Origin: Candidatus Firestonebacteria bacterium RIFOXYD2_FULL_39_29
GTDB lineage: Bacteria; Oederibacteriota; D2-FULL-39-29
Reading direction: 5' to 3'
NCBI GenBank assembly: GCA_001778375.1
Contig: MFGV01000019.1
Span: 1-54,851, forward strand
Length of the DNA: 54,851 bases
Positions 7,404-15,113 of this stretch are shown here, one piece after another. The notes beneath the pieces were generated by a model. The model was not told where the DNA came from. It did not search any database and saw nothing but the letters and a program-made list of their open reading frames with translations. Every line of letters begins with the position of its first letter. The first letter of the stretch is position 1. A program made the translations under genes and the position numbers.

Positions 7404-8474
7404 TTACGCCTTCTCCCAGCTTCCATACTCAATTATCCCTTTATACAATATCTGGAAGGTGACCTTAAGGGCGCAGTATATCGGTACGGCTAGAAGCATT
7501 CCCCACAGGCCCATAAGTGCTCCGCCGATTGTTACTGACAATATTACTATTATAGGATGGAGGTCAACGGACTGACCGACGGCGATAGGCGAGACGGCAA
7601 CATTATCTATTAATTGGACTCCCATCATTACGGCAACGACGGAACCGGCCATTGCTCCGGATTTGTGTTCAACAAGCGCGATGAATATAGCGGGTATCAT
7701 TCCCATTATAGGACCGAGATAGGGAATAATATTTGTTATTCCGCAAATTATTCCTATTATGATGGCATATTTTAGTCCGATAAGAGAGAGCCCTATCACC
7801 GATAGTACGGCTACAATTGTACAATCAATAAGCTGGCCTCTGACGTAATTGCCGACTGATTTGTTGATTTCGAAAAGAAGGCATAAGACGGTTTCAAAAT
7901 ATTTATTCGGAACAATACGGATAATGTTTTTTCTGAATTCCCTTCCGTCTTTTAATATAAAAAAAGTCAGAAAAAGGACTATTAAAGTGCTGGTTACCAG
8001 TCCCAGTAATGTGCGCAGGATATAAGGCATCTTTTCACCGATAATAGTCGGAAGATCTCCGATCTTTTGCGTGATCATATTCTGAAGTATGCCTTTTTTC
8101 ATGTTGGGGATTTTTGCTTCAATCATTGCCGCATTATCTATCAGACTTAGTTTTATCCTTTCTATATATGCAGGGACTTGTGTTTTTAAGAGCGTTATTT
8201 CAGCCTTGATGCTCTCAAAACCCAAGCTGACAACTAATCCGGAGACAACTACAAATCCGATAAAGATCATTGCCACTGCCCAGGGTCTTTTTATACCCCA
8301 GCTTTCAATTTTGTCTGCAAGCGGATTTAATGCGTATACAAGAATAAAAGCCACCAAAAAAGGTGTGAGCAGATCTTGAGCCATGTAAAATATTACAAGG
8401 GCAACCAGGATTACAAAATAAATCCCGAGAAGTTTTGCCCAGTTTAAGACTTTAAGATTCTGTCTCGCTTCCAT
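7404..8474 (-). CDS. AI-2E family (PerM/YdbI-type) permease
   Basis: This 356-residue membrane protein fits the AI-2E transporter family, with about eight membrane segments. There is an N-terminal pair (residues ~14-50), a central soluble stretch (~90-145), and a C-terminal block with the family-typical ITNIIPYLGPIMGMIPAIFI and GGALMGLWGMLLAVP segments. Members export small molecules or act as Na+/H+ antiporters; the substrate here is unknown. AAGGAG seven bases before the ATG sets the start, which lies 23 bases inside the upstream cNMP-binding gene. It is the last gene of the transcription unit that includes the ATP synthase genes. Confidence 0.88.
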   Translation of the reverse strand: MEARQNLKVLNWAKLLGIYFVILVALVIFYMAQDLLTPFLVAFILVYALNPLADKIESWGIKRPWAVAMIFIGFVVVSGLVVSLGFESIKAEITLLKTQVPAYIERIKLSLIDNAAMIEAKIPNMKKGILQNMITQKIGDLPTIIGEKMPYILRTLLGLVTSTLIVLFLTFFILKDGREFRKNIIRIVPNKYFETVLCLLFEINKSVGNYVRGQLIDCTIVAVLSVIGLSLIGLKYAIIIGIICGITNIIPYLGPIMGMIPAIFIALVEHKSGAMAGSVVAVMMGVQLIDNVAVSPIAVGQSVDLHPIIVILSVTIGGALMGLWGMLLAVPIYCALKVTFQILYKGIIEYGSWEKA

Positions 8475-8979
8475 TTCCCGCTCCTTTTATAGTTGCTTCC
8501 GTTGCCGCTCTTAAACGTTTTGCTATTATCTGGGAGAGCTGGAGAAGCACTTTTAAGCCCAGTCTGGGATCTCTTTTTAAAAGCTCTAAAAAATCAGGTC
8601 TGTAAAATCCGAGTATTCTGGTTTTTCCGACCGCTACAGCGGTTGCTGACCTGTTAGATTCGTCTAAAAGGGATATTTCGCCGAAAAAGTCTCCCTGCTT
8701 CATCGAAGGAAGTTCTATTTCTCCTGTTTCAGTTTTTTTAAAAAGTTTGATGCTCCCTGCCCGTATAATATACATTCCGGCTCCGGGTTCGTTCTCATGG
8801 AAAACCTGTTCGCCGTCCATATATTCCCGTTCGTGGGTAATAATCTCTATTTTATTCAGCTCCACTAAATTAAGGTCGGAAAAAATAGGTACTTTTTCCA
8901 AAATGGCTGCTATTTCACTTTTATCAACCCCGAATATCTTTCTTAACCGTTCAAAAATATTTTTTCCAATATTAGGCAT
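8452..8979 (-). CDS. cyclic-nucleotide-binding domain protein without HTH
   Basis: A 175-residue protein with one CRP/FNR-type effector domain at about residues 24-145. The phosphate-binding cassette FFGEISLLDESNRSATAV is complete, including the Glu and Arg used for cNMP contact. There is no C-terminal helix-turn-helix; the tail is a short helical stretch (QLSQIIAKRLRAATEATI). It is therefore a ligand-binding regulatory subunit rather than a transcription factor. The atpA stop codon TAA is followed immediately by its ATG, and its 3' end overlaps the permease gene by 23 bases. Its function probably concerns one of these neighbours, which is inference from context. Confidence 0.85.
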   Translation of the reverse strand: MPNIGKNIFERLRKIFGVDKSEIAAILEKVPIFSDLNLVELNKIEIITHEREYMDGEQVFHENEPGAGMYIIRAGSIKLFKKTETGEIELPSMKQGDFFGEISLLDESNRSATAVAVGKTRILGFYRPDFLELLKRDPRLGLKVLLQLSQIIAKRLRAATEATIKGAGNGSETES

Positions 8980-10515
8980 TTAATCCTCCGGAGAGTTATT
9001 TAAAAACTCTTGTTTGTAATTTGCTATAGCTTTTCCAAGCGCCTCGATAATGTCCGGCTCAAGGTCCAAAAAGTCTTTAATTCTTGTAATTATTTTATTG
9101 TGGTTCTCCTCCATAAATTTAAACAGCCCGGCTTCAAAATCCTTTACTTTTTCCACGGGCACATCATCAATATGGCCTTTTGTCACGGCAAAAAGTATAA
9201 TGACTTGTTTTTCAACGGAAACCGGTTTATACTGCTCCTGCTTAAGTATTTCCACCAGACGTTGTCCGCGGTCAAGCTGGGATTGAGTTACTTTGTCCAG
9301 TTCTGCGCCAAACTGCGCGAAATTAACAAGTTCCCAGTACTGACTAAGTGTATTCCGGAGTCCCCCTGCTGCTTTTCTCATAGCTTTGTTTTGCGCGGCA
9401 CCGCCGACCCTGGAAACTGAAAGTCCGGCATTTATGGCAGGGCGGATACCGGAGTAGAATAAATTACCTTCGAGATATATCTGCCCGTCGGTTATAGAAA
9501 TAACATTTGTCGGAATATACGCTGAAATATCCCCTGCTTGTGTTTCTATTATAGGAAGTGCTGTTAAAGTCCCGCCGCCTTTTTCATCATTCATCTTGGC
9601 CGCCCTTTCCAGCAGGCGGGAGTGAAGATAGAAAATATCTCCCGGGTATGCTTCTCTGCCTGGAGGTCTTCTAAGAAGTAAAGAGATCTCTCTGTAAGCA
9701 ACTGCATGTTTTGAAAGATCATCATAGATTATCAGCGCATGCCTTCCTGAATCCCTGAACTCTTCACCAATCGAGCATCCTGCGTAAGGCGCTATATATT
9801 GAAGGGAGGCGGGATCGGAAGCAGTAGCGGAAACAATTATCGTATGGTCAAGTGCCCCGTTTTTCTGAAGAACATCAACTACCTGCGCCACTGTGGATTT
9901 TTTCTGACCTATAGCAACATATATACAAATGACATCTGTATTTTTTTGATTAATTATCGCATCAATGGCGATGGCGGTTTTACCGGTTTGCCTGTCCCCG
10001 ATAATTAGTTCGCGCTGGCCTCTGCCTATCGGGATCATGGAATCGATCGCCTTAATTCCGGTTTGCAGAGGATTTTTTACGGGCGCTCTTTCCACGACCG
10101 AAGGTGCTCTCATTTCGATGGGTCTTGTTTTTTTATTAGGAATAGTACCTTTGCCGTCCAGAGGATTTCCGAGTGCGTCAATAACCCTGCCGCAAAGTTC
10201 TTTCCCAACCGGTACTTCAACTACTCTGCCGGTGCACTTTACAATATCCCCTTCTTTTATTGCTTCATCGTTTCCGAGAATAACGATACCTATATTATCT
10301 CTTTCCAGATTGAGCGCTATACCAAAAACCCCTTCTTTGAACTCTACCAGCTCAAAATACCTTACCTCATCGAGACCGTAAACCCGGCAAATGCCGTCGC
10401 CAACCTGGAGAACAATACCCGTGTTTTTCCGGTCCAGCTTGCTTTCAAATTCAGTTATGAGGCCTTTCAAAATAGAAGTTATCTCTTCAGGACTTGTCTT
10501 TACTTCTTTAGCCAT
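8980..10515 (-). CDS. atpA: F-type ATP synthase subunit alpha
   Basis: This 511-residue protein is the non-catalytic alpha subunit of the F1 head. The Walker A loop GDRQTGKT is at 173-180, and the SVSRVGG segment carries the arginine finger that completes the beta-subunit active site. The length matches the family (500-515). AAAGGGG precedes the ATG. It follows atpH after a 122-base gap that holds a perfect 15-bp inverted repeat, and leads directly into the cNMP-binding gene. The usual next genes (atpG, atpD, atpC) are absent, so gamma, beta and epsilon must be encoded elsewhere. Confidence 0.97.
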   Translation of the reverse strand: MAKEVKTSPEEITSILKGLITEFESKLDRKNTGIVLQVGDGICRVYGLDEVRYFELVEFKEGVFGIALNLERDNIGIVILGNDEAIKEGDIVKCTGRVVEVPVGKELCGRVIDALGNPLDGKGTIPNKKTRPIEMRAPSVVERAPVKNPLQTGIKAIDSMIPIGRGQRELIIGDRQTGKTAIAIDAIINQKNTDVICIYVAIGQKKSTVAQVVDVLQKNGALDHTIIVSATASDPASLQYIAPYAGCSIGEEFRDSGRHALIIYDDLSKHAVAYREISLLLRRPPGREAYPGDIFYLHSRLLERAAKMNDEKGGGTLTALPIIETQAGDISAYIPTNVISITDGQIYLEGNLFYSGIRPAINAGLSVSRVGGAAQNKAMRKAAGGLRNTLSQYWELVNFAQFGAELDKVTQSQLDRGQRLVEILKQEQYKPVSVEKQVIILFAVTKGHIDDVPVEKVKDFEAGLFKFMEENHNKIITRIKDFLDLEPDIIEALGKAIANYKQEFLNNSPED

Positions 10516-10527
10516 AATGACCCCTTT

Positions 10528-10631
10528 ATCCCGTTAGAAAATCACAAGACGTCGCATTCTAAATGACGCATGCTTTTACGGGTATATACTTGCATTAATA
10601 CTTTTCCATTTATCACATTTTCTAACGGGAT
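10528..10631. repeat. 104-bp MITE-like element with 15-bp perfect inverted termini
   Basis: ATCCCGTTAGAAAAT (10528-10542) and its exact reverse complement (10617-10631) bound a 104-bp segment between atpH and atpA. TTTATCCC occurs at both edges (10525-10532 and 10631-10638), which could include a short target duplication. An inner imperfect inverted pair (GACGTCGCATT / AATGACGC) lies at 10549-10570. Confidence 0.65.
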
Positions 10632-10637
10632 TTATCC

Positions 10638-11168
10638 CTACTTTAAAAGCAGGGTTCCAATTTCAGCAAGTTTATTTTTTAAGCTTCCGTCGTACATTTC
10701 CGTGCCTATACTTATGATCATTCCGCCGAGTAAAGAAGCTTCTACCGAATATTCTACAAGGAATCTGCTTTTATATCTTTTTTCCAGTGCGCTTGTTATT
10801 TTCGCCTTTTGTTCTTCCGAAAGAGAGAAGGCGCTCTTGATTTTAGCTGCCTTAAAACCGTGATTTTCATCGTAGATACTCTTAAACTCAATACCTATCT
10901 CCGGTAAAAAAGTAAAACGTTTTTTTTCTATAAGCAAAGAAAGAAAGTTAACCAGTTCTTTTGAAAGTTTTTCTGCAAATACTTTTTCTATTCCGGCCAC
11001 TTTGTTTTCAAGAGTAACTTTGGGATTGCTGAAAGCTTCATATGCTTTTCTGTCCATAGAAGATGTAATATCAAAAAGAGCGGCCCTTGTTTCTTCAACC
11101 TTATTTTGCTCTTTGGAAATTTCATACAGAGCCTTTGCGTATTTTTTTGCTATAGTTTTAACAAGCAT
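10638..11168 (-). CDS. atpH: F-type ATP synthase subunit delta
   Basis: A 176-residue protein of the OSCP/delta family, which joins the peripheral stalk to the top of F1. It has the N-terminal helical domain (IAKKYAKALYEISKEQNKVEE) and the C-terminal VEYSVEASLLGGMIISIGTEMYDGSLKNKL motif region that ends in a short helix. Length is normal. Its ATG overlaps the atpF stop by one base (TGATG), so translation is coupled. The stop is TAG at 10638-10640, showing that TAG is read as stop in this genome. Confidence 0.93.
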   Translation of the reverse strand: MLVKTIAKKYAKALYEISKEQNKVEETRAALFDITSSMDRKAYEAFSNPKVTLENKVAGIEKVFAEKLSKELVNFLSLLIEKKRFTFLPEIGIEFKSIYDENHGFKAAKIKSAFSLSEEQKAKITSALEKRYKSRFLVEYSVEASLLGGMIISIGTEMYDGSLKNKLAEIGTLLLK

Positions 11169-11659
11169 CAGGTATTTTCTACTTCTTTTATAATATCCTC
11201 AACTATCTTATCCTGTGTTTCTTTATTGATACTTTGTTTTATTACTTTCTCAGCGATAGTTATCCCGAGTGTTGCTACTTCAATGCGCATTTCTTTAAGC
11301 ATTTTTTCTTTTTCAATATCCAATTTTTCCTTGGTCTTTTCAAGGAGCTCTTTTGCTTCTTCGCGTGCTTTTAGAACAATGTCATTTCTGATTTCATTGC
11401 CTTCTTTTGTTGCCTCGCGGATTTTTTCCTGAAACTTTTTTTCTATAGTCTCCAGTTGTTTCTCGTACTCTGCCTTAAGTTTTTCAACGTCAATTTTTTG
11501 TTTTTCCGCCGAATCTATAGTGTTTTTTATCAAATCTGTCCGGTCCTGCATCTTTTTTGAAAAACCTTTAAGGAATACGAACCAAATAAGCACCATTCCC
11601 GCAAGGAAAGTGGCGATATTTATTAATATTAAAGGTAAATCAACGCTTAAATCAACCAT
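11168..11659 (-). CDS. atpF: F-type ATP synthase subunit b
   Basis: A 163-residue stalk subunit with one N-terminal membrane helix (about residues 8-30, LPLILINIATFLAGMVLIW) followed by a long Lys/Glu-rich coiled coil (about 35-150). It anchors the delta/alpha head to subunit a. GAGGTG lies upstream of the ATG with a spacing of about 7 bases. Only one b gene is seen, so the peripheral stalk is probably a homodimer. It is preceded by a 113-base gap with a hairpin and overlaps atpH by one base. Confidence 0.93.
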   Translation of the reverse strand: MVDLSVDLPLILINIATFLAGMVLIWFVFLKGFSKKMQDRTDLIKNTIDSAEKQKIDVEKLKAEYEKQLETIEKKFQEKIREATKEGNEIRNDIVLKAREEAKELLEKTKEKLDIEKEKMLKEMRIEVATLGITIAEKVIKQSINKETQDKIVEDIIKEVENT

Positions 11660-11772
11660 AAAACAACACCTCGTTTAAGAAAAATAAGTTTATCTCGCTA
11701 TGTCAACGATAGTTGACATTTATATTTCTTTCCTATCGAGAAAAGCTTTGCTTACAGCAGAAACCAGTGAAG
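11660..11772 (-). promoter_or_regulatory. hairpin between atpE and atpF
   Basis: ATGTCAAC and GTTGACAT (11700-11719) pair perfectly around GATA. Flanking TCTCG/CGAGA arms extend the fold to about 11694-11742. Its position suggests mRNA processing or protection that sets c-subunit stoichiometry, which is inference. Confidence 0.5.
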
Positions 11773-12144
11773 TTATTTCTTTTTTGCTTCTGCTTTGGGA
11801 GCTGCTACTTTAACCATGGAAAGCTCTTTTTCGAGCTTGTTTTTTTCCAGTTCGAGTTTTAAAACCTCTACTTCGGCTTTTGCTTTCTCCACGCTCATTG
11901 CGGGAGCCGTGAAGGGGTTCGCAAAGAGTATGATAATCGCAATTGCCAGCACGTAGATCGCGATAGATTCAATAAAAGCAAGCGCCAGTATCATTGCGCC
12001 CTGGATTTTTCCTGCCGCTTCCGGCTGTCTGGAAATACCTTCCACTGCTTTTCCTGCCGTAATTCCCTGTCCGAGTCCCGTCATAAGAGACCCTATTGCC
12101 ATTGCAAACCCTGCCGCAAAAATAGAAACTTCCAATATCCCCAT
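11773..12144 (-). CDS. atpE: F-type ATP synthase subunit c, sodium type, with C-terminal extension
   Basis: This 123-residue protein forms the rotor ring. Two membrane helices (about 4-30 and 48-76) flank the RQPE loop at 39-42. The ion site has Gln26, Glu59, Ser60 and Tyr64, the same spacing as the Na+ ligands Q32, E65, S66, Y70 of Ilyobacter tartaricus, so Na+ coupling is likely. After the usual end of the protein (about residue 83) a 40-residue charged, heptad-like tail follows ([20 protein letters not shown] then a Lys/Ala end), which most c subunits lack. The ATG at 12144 is chosen because GGAGGATCAAG precedes it; an upstream ATG at 12165 has no SD. It lies between atpB and atpF, each across a gap with a hairpin. 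Confidence 0.94.
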   Translation of the reverse strand: MGILEVSIFAAGFAMAIGSLMTGLGQGITAGKAVEGISRQPEAAGKIQGAMILALAFIESIAIYVLAIAIIILFANPFTAPAMSVEKAKAEVEVLKLELEKNKLEKELSMVKVAAPKAEAKKK

Positions 12145-12189
12145 CTTGATCCTCCATTTGGGCAAAAAAGCCCGAAAATTTAATTGCAG

Positions 12190-12245
12190 TTAATAGTTTA
12201 CCGTTTACAGTTAAAAACAAATGCTCTTACTGTACACTGTAAACT
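12190..12245. repeat. GTTTAC-word inverted repeat between atpB and atpE
   Basis: GTTTACAGT (12203-12211) and ACTGTAAAC (12236-12244) are perfect inverted arms; GTTTACC at 12196 repeats the word directly. The hairpin sits in the short gap of the operon. Confidence 0.6.
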
Positions 12246-12249
12246 TCTT

Positions 12250-13041
12250 TTAATGTTCATGTTCTTCTATTGCTGACCCTATATATATCATCGAGAGCAC
12301 CGTGAATACCAGTGCCTGAACAAAACTTACGAAAGCTCCGAGTAAAATAATACCCGGTCTTAAAATAACCGGCAATGCAATCAAGCCATCCTTTATGATA
12401 CCGGAAACTGGTATGCCGAATATTTTTGCCGGCGGAATATACAGAACAATAAAAACAGTAAATAGAAACGCAAGAACGCTAAGCAGTATCTCTTTTGCAA
12501 GTATATTAAAAAAAAGTCTAAGAGTAAGTGAAATCGGCCTTATCAGTTCCCCTACCGTGTGTATGAGTATAAATAACGGAACAAGGAACAAATAATATAA
12601 CAACAGAGGTCCTCCTTTTGGTTCTATAAAGTGACGGAAATAATTTTTAACCCCTTTTTTCATAATTCCAAAAAAATGTGTAGCTAAAAATATTATTAAA
12701 GCCAGGGAAAGATTTATGCTTAAGTTGCTTGTAGGGGATTTAAGCCCCGGGACAAGGCCTATCAAATTTGAGATAAAGATAAAAGAAAAGAGCATGGCAA
12801 AGAGAGGGAAGAACGGCTTTCCGGCTTCACCCATAAAATCCGCAATTTTAGTGTTTATCCATTCTATGGAAAATTCCAAAAAATTTTGAAAGCCTTTTGG
12901 CGCCAGCTTCATAGCGATAGAACCCATGAATGCTATGAAAACAATAACAGCCATAACGAGCCATGACATTGTCAGGGCCTCCGGAATACCGGGGATGTGA
13001 ATAAATATAAGTTCTTTTATACCTTCTTCTTCTGCAGCCAT
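12250..13041 (-). CDS. atpB: F-type ATP synthase subunit a
   Basis: A 263-residue membrane protein forming the stator half of the ion channel. Five or six membrane helices are visible. SNLIGLVPGLKSPTSNLSIN and SLTLRLFFNILAKEI are family hallmarks, and Arg175 in the latter is the conserved arginine that faces the c-ring carboxylate. The length is in the normal range. The stop codon of the upstream atpI-like gene is followed directly by this ATG, so the genes are coupled. Confidence 0.95.
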   Translation of the reverse strand: MAAEEEGIKELIFIHIPGIPEALTMSWLVMAVIVFIAFMGSIAMKLAPKGFQNFLEFSIEWINTKIADFMGEAGKPFFPLFAMLFSFIFISNLIGLVPGLKSPTSNLSINLSLALIIFLATHFFGIMKKGVKNYFRHFIEPKGGPLLLYYLFLVPLFILIHTVGELIRPISLTLRLFFNILAKEILLSVLAFLFTVFIVLYIPPAKIFGIPVSGIIKDGLIALPVILRPGIILLGAFVSFVQALVFTVLSMIYIGSAIEEHEH

Positions 13042-13359
13042 TTAACCTTTATCTTTTATTTCTTTTAATTTGTTTCTTGTCTTTGTATATTTAATAGTCA
13101 TAACAATTGTATGTATTACTAGTCCTGCCAGAGTACCGAGAGCCATTACTTTGCTGACATAGGTTATTAAAATATAGATTACCAGCAGGATAACTGCCAG
13201 CCGTATTACCGAAAAAATTGAAACAAAAGCCACCGCTTTTTTCTTGTCGGTTTTAAGAAGTCTAATAGCAAAATATTGCCTTAAGAAAGCGTTGCCAAAA
13301 CCAAGTAAAAGCCCGAGAAACCCGCCCCAGGCCGCATATAAAATACCTGCCAGAGTCAT
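13042..13359 (-). CDS. AtpI-like small membrane protein
   Basis: A 105-residue protein with about four hydrophobic segments (residues ~5-28, 43-65, 66-90) in the position of ATP synthase protein I, which helps assemble the c ring. Sequence similarity to known AtpI is weak by eye, so the call rests on size, topology and its place between atpZ and atpB. The last 17 residues are Lys-rich and cytoplasmic. Its start overlaps the atpZ stop by four bases. Confidence 0.75.
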   Translation of the reverse strand: MTLAGILYAAWGGFLGLLLGFGNAFLRQYFAIRLLKTDKKKAVAFVSIFSVIRLAVILLVIYILITYVSKVMALGTLAGLVIHTIVMTIKYTKTRNKLKEIKDKG

Positions 13360-13559
13360 TTTATCTTCCTTGCCTCAATAAAGATATAGAAGAAGCCTGC
13401 CACAGTGCCTGAAACAAATAATATCAAAGTGAAGACCGGTGAAGTGTTAAGGTATTTATCAAGAAAGTATCCGGCTGCTAACCCTCCAAAAGTAGATATA
13501 GCAAGGGTAAATCCGAGTCCGGATGCAAAACCTAGCTTTCCCCAGTCAAAATCACTCAT
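13356..13559 (-). CDS. AtpZ-like F0F1 ATPase accessory protein
   Basis: A 67-residue protein with two membrane helices (about 11-33 and 41-61) and the family motif GGLAAGYFLDKYLNTSPVFT, typical of the AtpZ/'putative F0F1-ATPase subunit' group. AtpZ together with AtpI has been reported to act in Mg2+/Ca2+ transport and c-ring assembly in Bacillus. It is the first gene of the atp operon. No Shine-Dalgarno precedes it; a sigma-70 promoter on the minus strand places +1 two bases before its ATG. Confidence 0.82.
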   Translation of the reverse strand: MSDFDWGKLGFASGLGFTLAISTFGGLAAGYFLDKYLNTSPVFTLILFVSGTVAGFFYIFIEARKIK

Positions 13560-13596
13560 TAAATCTTATCATATCAGAAAAATGTAAAGTATTCAA
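13557..13596 (-). promoter_or_regulatory. promoter of the atp operon, nearly leaderless
   Basis: On the minus strand TTGAAT (13596-13591), 17 bases, TATGAT (13573-13568). The predicted +1 at 13561 leaves a 2-nt leader before the atpZ ATG at 13559. Confidence 0.7.
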
Positions 13597-13640
13597 TAAT
13601 GGAGAGCTTTCTTTTCTTATATAATAAATGTCGGGTAAAG

Positions 13641-13668
13641 TGTAAACTTTTTACTCTTTTAGTACGTC
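13641..13668 (+). promoter_or_regulatory. candidate ECF-type promoter
   Basis: TGTAAAC (13641-13647) and CGTC (13665-13668) with a 17-base spacer resemble promoters of the TGtAAC-N16/17-CGTC type used by ECF sigma factors (Bacillus SigX/SigM class). It precedes the Lys-rich repeat gene, just upstream of an ECF sigma gene, so autoregulation by that factor is plausible. Confidence 0.45.
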
Positions 13669-13697
13669 ATACATACGAGTAAATTATGGAGGTGTAA

Positions 13698-14309
13698 ATG
13701 AGATATCCTATGAATAAGGCAGTAAAAACAAGCATAATTCTTCTTTTTCTTGCTATTTTCACCGGTTTTGCTTTTGGGGCGGAAGGTGAAGAAAAAAATA
13801 AAGAAAATGCCAAGGAAAACGACAGAAATACCGGGACCGATAATGGTAAGGGGAATCAGAAAAAAAATAATGGTCTCCAGAATGGAGAGAATATTAGTGA
13901 TCAATTAGAGGACAGTGAAAATGAAGGAAAACACAAGGGTTGGGATAAGGGAAAGCTCAAAGAATTAAGAGAAAAGAATCCTGAAAAATTCAAAGAACTA
14001 ATGACGGAATTTAGGCAAAGGCTTCAAAATCTCAAGAAAAACAATCCTGAGAGATTTGAGAAATTAATGGAGAAACGGCGTGCACGCTTGCAGGAAATGA
14101 AAAAGAATAATCCCGGGAAGTTTAAGGAGATGAGGGAGCGGATGCTTGAACGGCTTAAAAGCATGAGGGAAAAGAACCCCGGAGAATTTAAAAAATTTCA
14201 AAAAAGGATACGGGAACGTCTTAAAAATATAAAAATAAATAACCCTGAAAAATATCAGGAACTAAAAGATAACTTGAAAAGTAAGCTTAAAAAAAATGAG
14301 GGAAAATAA
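13698..14309 (+). CDS. secreted Lys/Glu-rich helical repeat protein, frameshifted near its 3' end
   Basis: A 203-residue protein with a Sec signal peptide (about 1-28, ending GFAFG|AEG), a Lys/Glu/Asn-rich linker (28-85) and five copies of a ~22-residue helical repeat, each with a (K/N)NP(E/G)(K/R)(F/Y) core. I do not recognise the family; the shape recalls periplasmic CpxP-like sensors but the LTxxQ motif is absent. GGAGGTG precedes the ATG. The frame ends at 14307-14309 just after a run of eight A (14289-14296). Removing one A would let it continue through a sixth repeat (MRENNPEIFRELMEERE) to a TGA at 14475. It lies upstream of an ECF sigma/anti-sigma pair and may be its target or sensor. 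Confidence 0.7.
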   Translation: MRYPMNKAVKTSIILLFLAIFTGFAFGAEGEEKNKENAKENDRNTGTDNGKGNQKKNNGLQNGENISDQLEDSENEGKHKGWDKGKLKELREKNPEKFKELMTEFRQRLQNLKKNNPERFEKLMEKRRARLQEMKKNNPGKFKEMRERMLERLKSMREKNPGEFKKFQKRIRERLKNIKINNPEKYQELKDNLKSKLKKNEGK

Positions 14310-14475
14310 TCCGGAAATATTCAGAGAGTTAATGGAGGAAAGGGAAAAAATTAAAAACCATAAACGTCAAAATCAAAATGAAAAGAATATTGATGAAAAA
14401 GATAAAAATAAAGAAGGGAAAAGAAACCGCGATAACTACGGATTCGAAAAACCTGGAAATAATAAAAATAATTGA
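14310..14475 (+). pseudogene. out-of-frame C-terminal part of the repeat protein
   Basis: In the frame starting at the ATG at 14296 the sequence encodes about 59 residues: a sixth copy of the NNP repeat, then a Lys/Asn-rich tail ending GNNKNN. The match to the repeat shows it once belonged, or still belongs through slippage, to the preceding gene. Confidence 0.7.
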
Positions 14476-14487
14476 TGCTGTCGACAC

Positions 14488-14516
14488 TTGACGTCTTTGA
14501 AGGCGTGGGTTATAAT
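14488..14516 (+). promoter_or_regulatory. leaderless-type promoter of the ECF sigma gene
   Basis: TTGACG (14488-14493), 17 bases, TATAAT (14511-14516) place +1 at 14523, which is the ATG of the sigma gene. No SD is present. Confidence 0.78.
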
Positions 14517-14522
14517 CAAAGC

Positions 14523-15113
14523 ATGGTTAACCCGAACGAAAAAGACAATTTCTTAGTGGCCGGATTAAAAACCGGTAATGAGCAAGCCTTTAGAATGCTG
14601 GTGGAAAAGTATCAATCCAGAGCCTTCTCAGTGGCATTTGGGTATATGAAGGATGCGGAAGAAGCAAAGGATGCAGTACAGGAATCTTTTATCAGGGTTT
14701 ATGAGAAAGTCAAAAGTTTTAAGGAGGAATCAAAATTCTATACCTAGTATTACAGGCTGCTTATCAATATTTGCCTTGATGCTAAAAGAAAGAAAAAGAT
14801 AACGAAAGTTTTCTCGATCTTTAAAATAGGAAAACATGAAGAAGGAAATAAAGAATATGAAGTAATGCTGAAAGAGGATGAGAAAAATGGACCTGAGGAA
14901 AAATATATTGCGGAAGAGATTTCCGGAAAAATAGAGTCTTGTATGGAGAAACTTTCACCTAAAGAAAAACAGGTTTTCGAATTGAAAAATTATCAGGGTT
15001 TTAAGATAAGGGAAGTTGCCGGCATTATGAAAATAAAAGAAGGAACTGTCAAGGTGCTTCTTTTTAGGGCCGTGCAAAAATTAAAAAGTATGCTTGGAGA
15101 TGAAAAACCATGA
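14523..15113 (+). pseudogene. ECF sigma factor interrupted by an in-frame TAG
   Basis: The frame from ATG 14523 encodes an ECF sigma factor: sigma-2 (AFRMLVEKYQSRAFSVAFGY, then DAEEAKDAVQESFIRVYEKV) and sigma-4 (CMEKLSPKEKQVFELKNYQG...VAGIMKIKEGTVKVLLFRA). Between them, KFYT is followed by TAG at 14745-14747 and then YYRLLINICLDAKRK in the same frame. Canonical ECF factors read F-x-T-W-L-Y-R here, so TAG stands exactly where the conserved Trp (TGG) should be. A single G-to-A change explains it. Both halves are otherwise intact and in frame, about 196 codons in all. The stop overlaps the anti-sigma ATG by four bases. Either a fresh nonsense mutation, readthrough, or a consensus error. Confidence 0.85.

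Noticed and set aside
11969-12220. Minus-strand frame of 83 codons overlapping atpE.
   Set aside because: It is the shifted frame of atpE, and the atpE frame shows full family conservation.
14523-15113. Reassignment of TAG to an amino acid genome-wide.
   Set aside because: TAG ends other genes here (for example atpH at 10638-10640), and only one in-frame TAG was seen.
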